The position numbers and the translations under genes were made by a program. Of a stretch of 64,000 nt of DNA, positions 16,966 through 26,743 are shown in pieces. The DNA comes from JABURQ01 sp029243145 (GTDB taxonomy: Bacteria; Planctomycetota; Planctomycetia; Planctomycetales; Planctomycetaceae): NCBI GenBank assembly GCA_965660145.1, contig CBFHYX010000002.1:310001-374000 (forward strand), given 5' to 3'. The first letter of the stretch is position 1. The number at the start of each line of letters is the position of its first letter. Under the pieces are notes generated by a model that saw nothing but the letters and a program-made list of their open reading frames with translations, was not told the origin of the DNA and ran no database searches.

Positions 16966-19674
16966 TCATTGAGTATCGTGATCGCCGGGGACATTCCGAT
17001 GCTGGGCGAGTTGTTCGAGAATGGGAGCAATCAAAGCCGTCCAGCCCGTTTGATGGGAGGCTCCTAATCCACGTCCGGTATCCGCATGGAAGTACTCATA
17101 ATAGAGTACCAAATCTCGCCAATACGGATCATTCACAAATCGTTCACCGCGTGTGTAACACGGGCGACTGCCCTCTTTGTCTTTCAGGAACAGACCAACC
17201 AGTCGTGTGCGGATCTCGTCAGCAACTTCTTTGAGGTTCATGAATTTGTTCGATCCCGTCGGGCATTCCACTCGGAAAGTATCACCGTAGAAACTGTAGT
17301 ACCGCTCAAAGGCTTCGATGAGCAAGTAGTTCATGGGGAACCAAATGGGTCCACGCCAGTTGGAGTTCCCACCAAACATCCAACTGTCCGACTCTCCGGG
17401 GACATACTTGACCTTGAACTCTTCACCATTGACATGAAAGACGAAAGGGTTCTTTTCATGAAACTTTGAAAGCGACCTGATGCCGTAAGGAGAAAGAAAC
17501 TCGTCTTCATCGAGAACATACCGGAGAATTCGTTCCAGGCGATCTTTGGTGGGAATGGCGAGCAGCATCATTCCCTCTTCCGCTCCCTCATCATCGGAGC
17601 GTTCCATGAAGGTCATGTGTTCTTTGAGATCTTCACGGTTCTTGAGAAACCAATCCATTCTCTCTCGAAAGCCAGGTAATTGATTGATGACGCGGTCGTA
17701 AATCACATCGACCGTGAACAACGGAATAATGCCCACCAAAGATCGAATTTTGAGAGGGATACTTTCGCCGTTGATGTGCAGATGATCGTAATAAAAACCA
17801 TCTTCGTCGTCCCACAAACCGGTGCCATCGAGTGAGTTCATGGCCTCAGCGATGTTGACGTAATGTTCGAAGAACTTCGACGCCATGTCGGCATACGCCC
17901 GGTTTTCCTCAGCCAACTCAAAGGCAATCGACAACATACTCGAGCAATAGTAAGCCATCCAGGCGGTGCCGTCGGCCTGTTCAAGATGCCCCCCTGTTGG
18001 CAATGGTTTGGACCGGTCGAAGATCCCGATGTTATCGAGTCCCAAAAACCCGCCACTAAAGACGTGCTTGCCGCGTACGTCTTTTCGATTGACCCACCAA
18101 GTGAAGTTCAACAACAACTTCTGGAAGACCCGTGAGAGGAAGAGACGATCTCGTTCACCCGGCTCGCCCGTCATCTGATAAATCCGCCAACAAGCCCAGG
18201 CATGAACGGGGGGATTCACATCGCTGAAATTCCACTCGTAAGCCGGGATCTGCCCGTTGGGGTGCATATACCATTCGCGCAGGAACAAAATCAATTGCTC
18301 TTTCGCAAAATCAGGATCAAGATTCGCAAATGGAATCATATGAAATGCAGAATCCCATGCCGCGTACCACGGATACTCCCACTTATCGGGAACGGAGAGG
18401 ATGTTTTTGTTGAAGAGATGACTCCAGTCACGATTTCGGGGATGAGTTCGCTTAATGGGATTCGCGGAGTCATCCCCTTCGAGCCATTCATCGACGACGT
18501 AATAGTAGAACTGCTTGGTCCACAACAAACCCGCCGATGCTTGTCGTAGCACGCGGCGTTCATCGGACGACAATCCGGGGTCAACTTTAGAATCGTAGAA
18601 TTCATCGGCTTCCTGTTTGCGTTGCACACAAATTTCGTCAAATTGCTCCGAGAAAGGATTGTCACTCACCAGATCTTCACGAGTGAGACGCAATCGAATC
18701 ACCCGTTCTTCGCCTGCGGAAAGATTCATCTTGTAAACGGCTGCCGATTTTGTACCCCGAGGCTGCGAGTTGACGGCTGCCTTCAAACCTTCAGTGAAAT
18801 ACATATGAAAGGCGTCTTTGCAGCCGGGACGCTTGCTGTTTTTATCTTCCAGTCGCCAGACATTTGTTTCGTTCTCTGTGAACAAAAACTCGGGCGATTT
18901 TCCCTCGACCGCTTCGGCGAACAAATGGAAGTTCCCCAAAGTTTCGTGTTCCGTTCGAAGCTCTCCTTCAGCGGCTTGCTTGATGACGGGCTTGGGAATG
19001 TCCGATTCATGAGAGCTTGGCCACGACCAGGTATTGCGAAACCATAATGTTGGCAGCATCACCAATTCAGCCGCTTTGGGACCACGATTGGCAACGGTGA
19101 TTTGAATCAAAATGTCTTCAGGGTCCGCCTTGACATATTCAACCGTCACATCGAAATAACGATCGTCATCGAAAATCCCGGTATCGATCAGTTCATATTC
19201 GAGAACGTCGCGTGACCGCGTGGCATTTTCGTCGGCAAGATGAGCATAAGGAAACTCTTGCTGCGGATATTTATAAAGCGCCTTCATGTACGAGTGCGAT
19301 GGTGTTGAATCGAGATAGAAGTAACACTCTTTGACATCTTCACCATGATTTCCTTCGGGACCAGAGAGACCGTACATACGCTCTTTGAGAATCGGATCTT
19401 TTCCGTTCCACATTGCCAGTGCGAAACAAAGCCGCCCCTGACGATCAGAAATCCCCAACAAACCGTCTTCGCCCCAACGATACGCTCTGCTACGCGCCTG
19501 ATCGTGGGAAAATGCATGCCAGGACTTGGAATCGGGCGTATAATCTTCGCGCACGGTTCCCCACTGTCTCTCTGCCAGATAAGGCCCCCAGCGTTTCCAG
19601 TTGGCGTTGGGTTCTCGAGCCGTTTCAGCAGTCAGACGGTGTGCCTCGGTGCAATCCGGTAATTGGTCAGTCAC
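16966..19674 (-). CDS. GH63/MGH1-like glycoside hydrolase
   Basis: A 902-residue protein without a signal peptide, resembling the (alpha/alpha)6-barrel enzymes of family GH63 and mannosylglycerate-hydrolase-like proteins. Conserved segments include WGPYLAERQWGTVREDY at the N-terminus, YAAWDSAFHMIPFANLD near residue 438, RGPIWFPMNYLLIEA near 775 and TGWTALIAPILEQL near 880. The large size and N-terminal beta-rich half match bacterial homologues. It likely hydrolyses an alpha-linked glucose- or mannose-containing oligosaccharide or compatible solute in the cytoplasm; the substrate is not determinable here. It is convergent with the cupin-like gene, 64 bases away. Confidence 0.82.
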   Translation of the reverse strand: MTDQLPDCTEAHRLTAETAREPNANWKRWGPYLAERQWGTVREDYTPDSKSWHAFSHDQARSRAYRWGEDGLLGISDRQGRLCFALAMWNGKDPILKERMYGLSGPEGNHGEDVKECYFYLDSTPSHSYMKALYKYPQQEFPYAHLADENATRSRDVLEYELIDTGIFDDDRYFDVTVEYVKADPEDILIQITVANRGPKAAELVMLPTLWFRNTWSWPSSHESDIPKPVIKQAAEGELRTEHETLGNFHLFAEAVEGKSPEFLFTENETNVWRLEDKNSKRPGCKDAFHMYFTEGLKAAVNSQPRGTKSAAVYKMNLSAGEERVIRLRLTREDLVSDNPFSEQFDEICVQRKQEADEFYDSKVDPGLSSDERRVLRQASAGLLWTKQFYYYVVDEWLEGDDSANPIKRTHPRNRDWSHLFNKNILSVPDKWEYPWYAAWDSAFHMIPFANLDPDFAKEQLILFLREWYMHPNGQIPAYEWNFSDVNPPVHAWACWRIYQMTGEPGERDRLFLSRVFQKLLLNFTWWVNRKDVRGKHVFSGGFLGLDNIGIFDRSKPLPTGGHLEQADGTAWMAYYCSSMLSIAFELAEENRAYADMASKFFEHYVNIAEAMNSLDGTGLWDDEDGFYYDHLHINGESIPLKIRSLVGIIPLFTVDVIYDRVINQLPGFRERMDWFLKNREDLKEHMTFMERSDDEGAEEGMMLLAIPTKDRLERILRYVLDEDEFLSPYGIRSLSKFHEKNPFVFHVNGEEFKVKYVPGESDSWMFGGNSNWRGPIWFPMNYLLIEAFERYYSFYGDTFRVECPTGSNKFMNLKEVADEIRTRLVGLFLKDKEGSRPCYTRGERFVNDPYWRDLVLYYEYFHADTGRGLGASHQTGWTALIAPILEQLAQHRNVPGDHDTQ

Positions 19675-20111
19675 AAAAGTCTTTCAGGGTGGGAACGCAT
19701 CAATCAAAGTCAGTTTCAGAAGCCAAGCGAAGAATGCCCGGACCTCAGAAAAGTTAGACAGTGTTGGTCAATTTGGCCAGCGTGAAGAAACATTCGAGAA
19801 CGGACTTGAGCAATTCTGCCCATATTGCAGGCAGAACTGACACCAATACGTTTCAAAAAATGCTTCTTTGTTTCAAGATAGGCAATTCCTGTTCCGCATT
19901 CCACGCAACGTAAGTCTTTGCCAGCACGTTTTTAGGGCATTCTCTGCGTAGCGGGAGACGAAAGCGGGAGAACTCGATAAAATCGACGGTTGTGAGTCTT
20001 CATCTCGGCACTAAAATTGCCCCGACTTGAAGACGACAAGCAATTTGCACCTATCAAGTATGGCAATTTTATTGACGACTTGCACCCTGAACGAACAAGT
20101 ATCACACCACC
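19675..20111. other. intergenic region between divergent genes
   Basis: About 437 bases between the glycosidase (minus) and the PEP carboxykinase (plus). I see no gene with support. A short minus-strand frame at 19716-19904 has a Cys-x2-Cys-Gly pattern but no credible start or family. Promoters for both flanking genes must lie here; no clear consensus boxes stand out. Confidence 0.5.
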
Positions 20112-23100
20112 ATGAACGTACATTTAAGCAGTCTTACTTCCGATAATTTTCTCGCATCTACGGGAAACGTTGAATACGTCCTGAAAAATAGCCTCGGACT
20201 TCCTGTCACCGAATCGCACGATCAAGCCGATTTGGAAAGATCCCAACTTCTGCGATACATCAATTTGAGATTAATTGCTCAGGGATTACCGACAGCCGTA
20301 CAACCAGGCGATTCCGGGTTTACTGAGATCTCCAGCGGATTACTTAAAAATTATCGTCAAAAGGCCCGTTTACTCGATCAGCACCGATGTCCAGCCGATC
20401 AACGAATCGAACAAGCCATCCGCGAGCATTTTAACGATCAAGGAGAAGCTGGACAGAATTTCCATCTTCCGAATCAAGCCTTTGTTCTCGATCGATATAA
20501 TATGGCACGGGAACTGTCACTCCCCGCAAATGGTGACAAGTATGTCAGCGATATCGTGCAATCTTATCGAGTCAGTAATGGAGTGCTACACAATCCTAAA
20601 CATGATCGTCGGACAACAAAGGGAACCTTTCATGTTGTTGAGGGAAGTTTTCCCATCGCCGGCGACAAGCGAGCCGTTCCCCGAGCCACGTTTCTGAAGC
20701 TCTACGAACATGCCATGAATCCACCGGCATCTCTGCTCGAGTTGCCGTTTACCTCTGAGATGGAAGAAAAGACGAGCACTTGGGTTTCCTTACTGATTCG
20801 ACCACTCGTCTGCCCGGAAGTTCCCGGCGTCAATCCCGAGCAACGGATGGAAACTCGCTTCTTCGCTCCGGGGACTCTTTCAAGTAATCTTGATTTCGTC
20901 GAATCCATTTTTGGTAACGGCGGGGATCCTGACATCCCCGAAAATGACGCAGGACTTGATGTCGAACATTGGACAGGCCACACCGGTTGCGTGGTTCTCG
21001 CGCCACATTTGATCGAGTTGACCAAAAAAGAAGTTGGCCTGCCGCATGTTAGCGAGGCAACCGACCGTCAGAAAAATGACCGCATGTGCTGGGAGTCCGA
21101 AGACGAACTCTATAACGATGGTACGGCATTTAAAGTCACCTGTCGAACTCCCACCGGTGTCGTCGTCACGGTGATTGCCGACAACTATTTCGGTTACTGC
21201 AAGAAGGAAGTCAAAACGCAAATCAGCTTCGCCACGAATTTGGCAGGTGGTGCGGAAGAAGAACACGCAGGTGGTACATTGGCGTTCGCGAGTTATAACT
21301 TGGGAGATGAGTTTCAGGTCAACAGTGTCCGCTATAATGGACGCTCGTTTGCAGATGTCGCGCGAGACTATGCGGATCGCGTTGAGGTCGCTCCTGAAGG
21401 CTACGGAATCGACAAATTCTATCCCAACTTGGTTTACATTCCCGAAGATGCCTTCGCCTCTCTCAAAGAACAACGGATTCGCTGGGAGCGCGATGGCAAA
21501 ACGTGTGAGATCCCGTTATTACCGGCGAATGTTTATATTGCTCCATCTGGGTATCAACTTCGCATGGAGAAGCATCCCGCTGCTCCTTCTTGGCGCATTG
21601 TGGGAACCGTGGGAGATGGTGCGGTCTGCCATAAGCCGTGTACCGTTTCTGGAGGTGGTAAAAGCGAGATCAGTAAATCACTGCGGGACTACATGCATTA
21701 CGGGCCGCTGTTTGTTTCAGACTTTGAAGAAGACATGAAGTTTGTCAGTGAGATTTTCAATCGCGATTACTCAGATCGATGGGTAGACCCACTGCCCGAA
21801 GGTCATCCCGACAAGCACCCCAGCCGTAGCATTCTCGATCCCGAACGCTCGGTGGGGAGTGTGATTAAGCTGCTCACGCGCTCTCCCAAATACACTTCCG
21901 ACTACAATAAATGGCTGAACTCGATTCCCGACTACATCCTGGCGATGGTGTTCATCATCAAAAGATTTTACAAGCCTTCTTGGGGTGACGATTGGTTGTC
22001 CCATTTCGGTGTCGATATCGTCAACGGCAAGCCGGGTCACGAACTCAAGTATCGTGATCGCAAACTGGTCGGGATCTATCTGCGCGTGGGATTGCTGTCA
22101 CGCTCGATGTGGCGAACTTATAAGGTTCGACAAGACTTCATCCCCTCGATGAAAATTCAGACCGAAGATGACATCAGCGCGTCGGTTGTCGTTCCCGGAC
22201 GAAAGCTAAAATCGCTGCCGCAAGAGTCTCGGGATGATGTCAGTTACAAATTTATTCGCAACTGCGAATATCGCTTGTTCCAACGCCCCGATGATGCAAT
22301 TCACCGCGGCCTCGACATGCAAACCGAACGCGACCTCTCTCGGCCCGGCAACTTCATCTCCAACTTCGAACCCCTCAGTCGGGAACAAGTCGAAGAGATG
22401 ACCGAATTCATTGTCGATTTTGATGCCTTTAGTCAGCCAATGCAGGAAATGCTACGGACGGCGGTTCAGTCGGGGCGAAGCTATGTTGTCTGCTCAGCCA
22501 ACCCTCGACAAATTGATGGTAAACCCACTAAAAACCCACGCTATCTACAAGTCCGACCTGACCTCGAAGATCCCATGTCATCATATGTGGCCGAAATGGG
22601 AACTCGACTTTGTCGTGGAATCGCGGCTGATGAACCGGCACACTTCCCCGTCAACGGCGTTTTGTCGGGACGACGAAATAATCCCCCCGACGCCGAGGCC
22701 GGCATTCGTTCGCTCGCAGTTTATAATCCCCTGCACTACCAGGAACTGCCCGAATTATTTATGGACTTTGCCTGCTCGTTGACGGGAAAAAGCCCTTCCA
22801 CCACCGGAGCCGGTTCCGAAGGCGCACTCACCAAAGGCCCATTCAATATGTTGCGGCCAGCCGCCGATTTAAATGCGGCATTCGTGAGCGCGTTATTAAC
22901 GAAACTGGGCGGTTTTTCAACAGCCGCCGGTCACATTGGTCCGAACGTCCAGGTGGATCACGATATCAGTTTGTTGATCCCGGAAATTTGGTGTCGTCTG
23001 TCTCCCGAGGAAAGAACTTCCGAACACCTCGTTGAGAATGGGTATCTCGATAAACTCGAAGACTACGAACACAATGGGAAGCTGATCCCACAAAGCCGAC

Positions 23101-23693
23101 TCGGCTACCGGATCAATTACGACTTTCTACGAATCTTCTTTGGTCGCGTCTTCGACAATCCTGGGAAAGTCTTCGACGATACAATGCTGAAACCGGAATC
23201 ACAGGATCCCGAATCCTACGCGGATGGTATTCTTTATATCGCGGAAGCTCACCAACGAATCGCCAACCTCTACCTCTATGATGGCACCATCGACGAACTC
23301 TGCCCACCATTGCAAGCCTTGATTACAATCATGGCGGAAGGCTGCTGGAACGGAAAGACCATTCATGATCCCAAATTCCGAGCCATGTTCTCCCGAGAAG
23401 CCTTGCTCGAAAGTGATTGGTACAAAGATCGTCTGGTCGCTCGCCAACTCCAGGAACAAAAATTGTGGCAACGACACGTTGAGTATCTGAGTCCTTTTCT
23501 GACACAGGAACGATATCAAGATATCACCGAACGAATGCAACTTGCTGAACGCAAAGCCTATGCTCAGGAACGCCTCGACGATGTTTCTTCCGCCGCCTAT
23601 CTGGAGTCATTACAAGGCACCATCGGCGCGCAGCCATTGCCGGTCTTGATAGGAGAGATCTCGTTGTCGGAAGTGGAACTGTCGGCAGTCTGA
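20112..23693 (+). CDS. PPi-dependent phosphoenolpyruvate carboxykinase
   Basis: A 1193-residue cytoplasmic protein. I recognise it as the large pyrophosphate-type PEP carboxykinase known from Entamoeba and Propionibacterium, which interconverts oxaloacetate plus PPi with PEP, CO2 and Pi. Family-type blocks include NGVLHNPKHDRRTT (156-169), HWTGHTGCVVLAPHL (286-300), NYFGYCKKEVKTQISF (358-373), the kinase-like loop SGGGKSEISKSL (513-524), and LTGKSPSTTGAGSEGALTKG in the last third. About 1100-1200 residues is normal for this type, far longer than the 550-620 of ATP or GTP enzymes. Identification rests on recalled family sequence. No strong Shine-Dalgarno is seen. The transhydrogenase gene starts 44 bases downstream, suggesting one transcript for central carbon and redox balance. 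Confidence 0.8.
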   Translation: MNVHLSSLTSDNFLASTGNVEYVLKNSLGLPVTESHDQADLERSQLLRYINLRLIAQGLPTAVQPGDSGFTEISSGLLKNYRQKARLLDQHRCPADQRIEQAIREHFNDQGEAGQNFHLPNQAFVLDRYNMARELSLPANGDKYVSDIVQSYRVSNGVLHNPKHDRRTTKGTFHVVEGSFPIAGDKRAVPRATFLKLYEHAMNPPASLLELPFTSEMEEKTSTWVSLLIRPLVCPEVPGVNPEQRMETRFFAPGTLSSNLDFVESIFGNGGDPDIPENDAGLDVEHWTGHTGCVVLAPHLIELTKKEVGLPHVSEATDRQKNDRMCWESEDELYNDGTAFKVTCRTPTGVVVTVIADNYFGYCKKEVKTQISFATNLAGGAEEEHAGGTLAFASYNLGDEFQVNSVRYNGRSFADVARDYADRVEVAPEGYGIDKFYPNLVYIPEDAFASLKEQRIRWERDGKTCEIPLLPANVYIAPSGYQLRMEKHPAAPSWRIVGTVGDGAVCHKPCTVSGGGKSEISKSLRDYMHYGPLFVSDFEEDMKFVSEIFNRDYSDRWVDPLPEGHPDKHPSRSILDPERSVGSVIKLLTRSPKYTSDYNKWLNSIPDYILAMVFIIKRFYKPSWGDDWLSHFGVDIVNGKPGHELKYRDRKLVGIYLRVGLLSRSMWRTYKVRQDFIPSMKIQTEDDISASVVVPGRKLKSLPQESRDDVSYKFIRNCEYRLFQRPDDAIHRGLDMQTERDLSRPGNFISNFEPLSREQVEEMTEFIVDFDAFSQPMQEMLRTAVQSGRSYVVCSANPRQIDGKPTKNPRYLQVRPDLEDPMSSYVAEMGTRLCRGIAADEPAHFPVNGVLSGRRNNPPDAEAGIRSLAVYNPLHYQELPELFMDFACSLTGKSPSTTGAGSEGALTKGPFNMLRPAADLNAAFVSALLTKLGGFSTAAGHIGPNVQVDHDISLLIPEIWCRLSPEERTSEHLVENGYLDKLEDYEHNGKLIPQSRLGYRINYDFLRIFFGRVFDNPGKVFDDTMLKPESQDPESYADGILYIAEAHQRIANLYLYDGTIDELCPPLQALITIMAEGCWNGKTIHDPKFRAMFSREALLESDWYKDRLVARQLQEQKLWQRHVEYLSPFLTQERYQDITERMQLAERKAYAQERLDDVSSAAYLESLQGTIGAQPLPVLIGEISLSEVELSAV

Positions 23694-23737
23694 TCAGTGA
23701 CAACCTTGTTTTATGACTCTATCATCGATTGGCAGCT

Positions 23738-25135
23738 ATGAATCAACAGCCTTACGACGTCGTCGTCATTGGAACCGGTCCGGGTGGTGAAGGGGCGGCA
23801 ATGCAGGCTGCCAAACTCGGCAAGACTGTCGCAACGGTCGATAAATACGAAAGCATCGGCGGCGGTTGCACTCATTGGGGAACGATTCCCTCGAAAGCTT
23901 TACGATATTCGATCTTTCAAATGACGAATGTCGCCAACAACAAACTTTTTCGCGATGCGGGCATTTCACCCATCCTTTCTTTCCCCGAATTGCGGCGTTC
24001 TGCCGCCTCGGTGATCGAGAAACAAGTCGGCATGCGAATGAGTTTCTACGAACGGAACGGTGTCCCCGTTTATCGCGGCGTCGCTCGCTTCGTCAATGAG
24101 AATACCGTTGAAATTGAAGATAAGTTTGGCGGGAAACGTGAATTGACGGCGGGAGCCTTTGTGATCGCAACCGGTTCTCGTCCATTTCGACCGAACGACA
24201 TCGATTTCAATCACCCCAGAATTTTCGACAGCGATACAATTTTAGGACTCGATCACACTCCGCGATCTATCGCCGTTTACGGAGCCGGCGTCATCGGCTG
24301 CGAATACGCTTCAATGTTTCGGGGCCTCGGTGTCAAAACGAATTTGATCAACACACGCAGCAAGCTGCTTGAGTTTCTGGACGATGAAATCATTGATGCA
24401 CTCAGTTACCATCTGCGAGATTGTGGCGTGCTGATCCGACATAACGAACTCTATGAAAGCGTTGAGCCATGCGATGATGGTGTGATCGTCCATATGAAGT
24501 CGGGAAAACAAATTAAAAGTGATATTCTGTTCTGGGCGGCAGGCCGATCAGGGAACACCGAAGACCTTAATCTTCAAAACCTCGACATTCAGCCCAACCA
24601 CCGTGGACAGATTGAAGTCAACTCTGACTTCCAGACATCACACCCCAATGTCTATGCGGTCGGTGATGTCATCGGTGTCCCTTCGCTCGCCAGTGCTGCC
24701 TATGTCCAAGGACGATACGCTGCTCATCACCTGGTCGAAGGCCATTGCGAACGAGCTATGATCCAAGATATCCCCACAGGGATTTATACGTCTCCCGAGA
24801 TCAGCTCACTCGGAAAAACGGAACGAGAGTTAACGGCAGCCGAGATTCCTTACGAGGTCGGTCATTCGATGTTCAAGTCACTGGCACGAGCCCAAATTAC
24901 GGGACGTACCGTGGGCATGTTGAAAATTCTCTTTCATCGAGAAACGCTACAACTGCTGGGGATTCACTGTTTCGGCGCGAATGCGTCCGAGATTATTCAC
25001 ATTGGCCAAGCCATCATGTCACAGCCCGGTGAGCAAAACACGCTCAACTACTTTGTCAATTCGACGTTCAATTATCCGACCATGGCGGAAGCGTACCGCG
25101 TCGCGGCACTCAATGGATTAAACCGATTGTTCTGA
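23738..25135 (+). CDS. sthA: soluble pyridine nucleotide transhydrogenase (Si-specific)
   Basis: A 465-residue flavoprotein of the pyridine nucleotide-disulfide oxidoreductase family that moves hydride between NADPH and NAD+. The FAD motif is VVVIGTGPGGEGAAM. The segment GGGCTHWGTIPSKALR is diagnostic for SthA: only one Cys, whereas lipoamide dehydrogenases have C-x4-C. The NAD(P)-binding repeat is VYGAGVIGCEYASMF, followed by the second FAD contact VYAVGDVIGVPSLAS. ATG at 23738 is chosen over the TTG nine bases upstream. It follows the PPi-type PEP carboxykinase closely. Confidence 0.92.
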   Translation: MNQQPYDVVVIGTGPGGEGAAMQAAKLGKTVATVDKYESIGGGCTHWGTIPSKALRYSIFQMTNVANNKLFRDAGISPILSFPELRRSAASVIEKQVGMRMSFYERNGVPVYRGVARFVNENTVEIEDKFGGKRELTAGAFVIATGSRPFRPNDIDFNHPRIFDSDTILGLDHTPRSIAVYGAGVIGCEYASMFRGLGVKTNLINTRSKLLEFLDDEIIDALSYHLRDCGVLIRHNELYESVEPCDDGVIVHMKSGKQIKSDILFWAAGRSGNTEDLNLQNLDIQPNHRGQIEVNSDFQTSHPNVYAVGDVIGVPSLASAAYVQGRYAAHHLVEGHCERAMIQDIPTGIYTSPEISSLGKTERELTAAEIPYEVGHSMFKSLARAQITGRTVGMLKILFHRETLQLLGIHCFGANASEIIHIGQAIMSQPGEQNTLNYFVNSTFNYPTMAEAYRVAALNGLNRLF

Positions 25136-25273
25136 CAAGAACTTTGGCCGGTGAAATCCACAATAGCGATGAGTTCGACACCAAGTCGCGGAGAAAAGAA
25201 AAATCGCAAAAATGTGTCACCTGTGGTATTCTAAGAACAACAATCCTCAATACGAACTATGTTTACGGTATGA

Positions 25274-25501
25274 ATGGGAGTCTCAGTTGTGCAATACCGA
25301 GTCCTGATTGAACAAGATGAAGACGGCATCTACGTCGCCGATGTTCCCGCACTTCCCGGCTGTATTTCGCAAGGAACCACGCGAACGGAAGCCATCAACA
25401 ACATCAAAGAAGCCATCGCCGGCTATCTGGAAAGCCTGAAAGCCCATAACGAACCAGTTCCACCTTCGATTAGCGAAGAGGTCGTGGAGATCAATCTTTG
25501 A
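25274..25501 (+). CDS. hicB: HicB-family antitoxin
   Basis: A 75-residue protein with the partial RNase-H-like HicB fold: YRVLIEQDEDGIYVADVPALPGCISQG followed by a helix (TEAINNIKEAIAGYLESL). HicB binds and neutralises HicA and usually represses the operon. This short form has no obvious added DNA-binding domain. The stop codon overlaps the TTG start of hicA (TTGA), so the genes are coupled. ATG at 25274 or GTG at 25289 could start it. As the partner toxin gene is frameshifted, this antitoxin may be an orphan. Confidence 0.85.
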   Translation: MGVSVVQYRVLIEQDEDGIYVADVPALPGCISQGTTRTEAINNIKEAIAGYLESLKAHNEPVPPSISEEVVEINL

Positions 25502-25721
25502 ATCCGCTACCGATCATTTCCGGGCGTGATGTCGTTAAGGCTTTGAGCAATCTTGGATACGTCATGGATCGCCAGCGAGGTAGTCACATATTTTGCGACA
25601 GCAAGACTCCCCTCATCGCCGTCTCACGGTGCCCGATCATAAAGAAATTGCCAAGGGAACCTTGCGAGCCATTATTCGACAAGCTGGACTGACAGTCGAT
25701 GAGTTCAACAGACTTCTTTGA
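25498..25721 (+). pseudogene. hicA: HicA-family mRNA interferase, frameshifted
   Basis: The N-terminal part is clear HicA: LPIISGRDVVKALSNLGY followed by RQRGSHIFCDSK, which includes the conserved Gly-Ser-His with the catalytic His. The open frame then shifts near 25628-25634 and would end at 25692 with an unrelated tail. Another frame picks up the conserved C-terminal part (VPDHKEIAKGTLRAIIRQAG, ending at TGA 25719-25721). A single-base deletion explains both. The C-terminal helix that completes the fold is thus lost in the translated product. Start is a TTG overlapping the hicB stop. Confidence 0.82.
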
Positions 25722-25754
25722 TGTTCGGATTTAAATAGCGACGAAACCGCAAAC

Positions 25755-26624
25755 TCACTGTCCCGCGGCGATTCTCGCAGCCATCAACGTATTCTTCAGT
25801 AGCATGGTGATCGTCATTGGTCCCACGCCGCCGGGGACTGGGCTGATCGCACCGGCGACTTCTTTCACTTCGTCGAATGCCACGTCGCCCACAAGCTTCT
25901 TCTCTGCTGTTCGATTCGTGCCGACATCAATCACAGATGCTCCCGGCTTAACCATATCGGCCGTCACGAATTCTGGTTTTCCAATCGCGGCAATTAAGAT
26001 GTCTGCGGAGCGGGTGATCTCGGCAAGGTTTTGTGTCCGTGAATGACAGATTGTCACTGTCGCATTGGCGGCTTCCCCTTTTTGCATGAGGAGCAACGCC
26101 ATCGGTTTACCAACAATTTCGCTGCGTCCCAAAACCACGGCGTGTTTCCCGGCCACTTCGGTCCCGGATTCAATGAGCATCTGTTGCACGCCATGAGGAG
26201 TACAGGGGAGAAATCGAGGCCGTCCCTGGACGATGAGGCCGACATTTTCGGGATGAAAAGCATCGACATCTTTGAGCGGCGTCACAGCATCGAGAATGGC
26301 AAGTTCGTCAATATGATCGGGGAGCGGCAACTGCACTAAAATGCCGTGAATGACGGGATCGTTGTTGAGTTGCTGGACGAGATCGAGTAGTTCTTGTTGC
26401 GTGGTCTCTGTAGGAAGTTGATGCAGAGTGCTGCCGATTCCCGTTTGTTCACAGGCGCGTTGTTTGCTACGAACGTAAACGGCTGACGCGGGGTCTTCCC
26501 CAATCAGAACAGCCGCCAAATGCGGTTGGATACCGGTTTTCGCCTGAAACGAAGCGACTTCTTCTCCCAGACCCGAACGGACTTTCTGGGCGATTGCTTT
26601 TCCATCAATGATCTGCGCAGACAT
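25755..26624 (-). CDS. folD: bifunctional methylenetetrahydrofolate dehydrogenase/cyclohydrolase
   Basis: An about 289-residue FolD that interconverts 5,10-methylene-THF and 10-formyl-THF. Recognisable segments: YVRSKQRACEQTGIGS with the catalytic Lys, QLPLPDHIDELAILDAVTP with PLKDVDAFHPENVG following, VVLGRSEIVGKPMALLL, and the C-terminal PVPGGVGPMTITMLLKNT. Length is normal. ATG at 26624 is preferred to the GTG just before it. It is convergent with the hicBA pair and stands alone. Confidence 0.97.
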   Translation of the reverse strand: MSAQIIDGKAIAQKVRSGLGEEVASFQAKTGIQPHLAAVLIGEDPASAVYVRSKQRACEQTGIGSTLHQLPTETTQQELLDLVQQLNNDPVIHGILVQLPLPDHIDELAILDAVTPLKDVDAFHPENVGLIVQGRPRFLPCTPHGVQQMLIESGTEVAGKHAVVLGRSEIVGKPMALLLMQKGEAANATVTICHSRTQNLAEITRSADILIAAIGKPEFVTADMVKPGASVIDVGTNRTAEKKLVGDVAFDEVKEVAGAISPVPGGVGPMTITMLLKNTLMAARIAAGQ

Positions 26625-26743
26625 CACGTAGAGACTCCTTTTCTGGTGAGATTAAACCCGACAAGGAAGTAACTCCGACGGATTCTCTTAGGCTACGGCC
26701 TGCCAGCAGAAAAGGCCAGTCTCAGACGGCGTGTGACTGTGAA

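Noticed and set aside
19716..19904. Minus-strand frame with RCVECGTG, possible zinc ribbon remnant
   Set aside because: Only one Cys pair, no credible ribosome site, and the rest does not continue a zinc-ribbon pattern. It could be a decayed fragment but cannot be supported.
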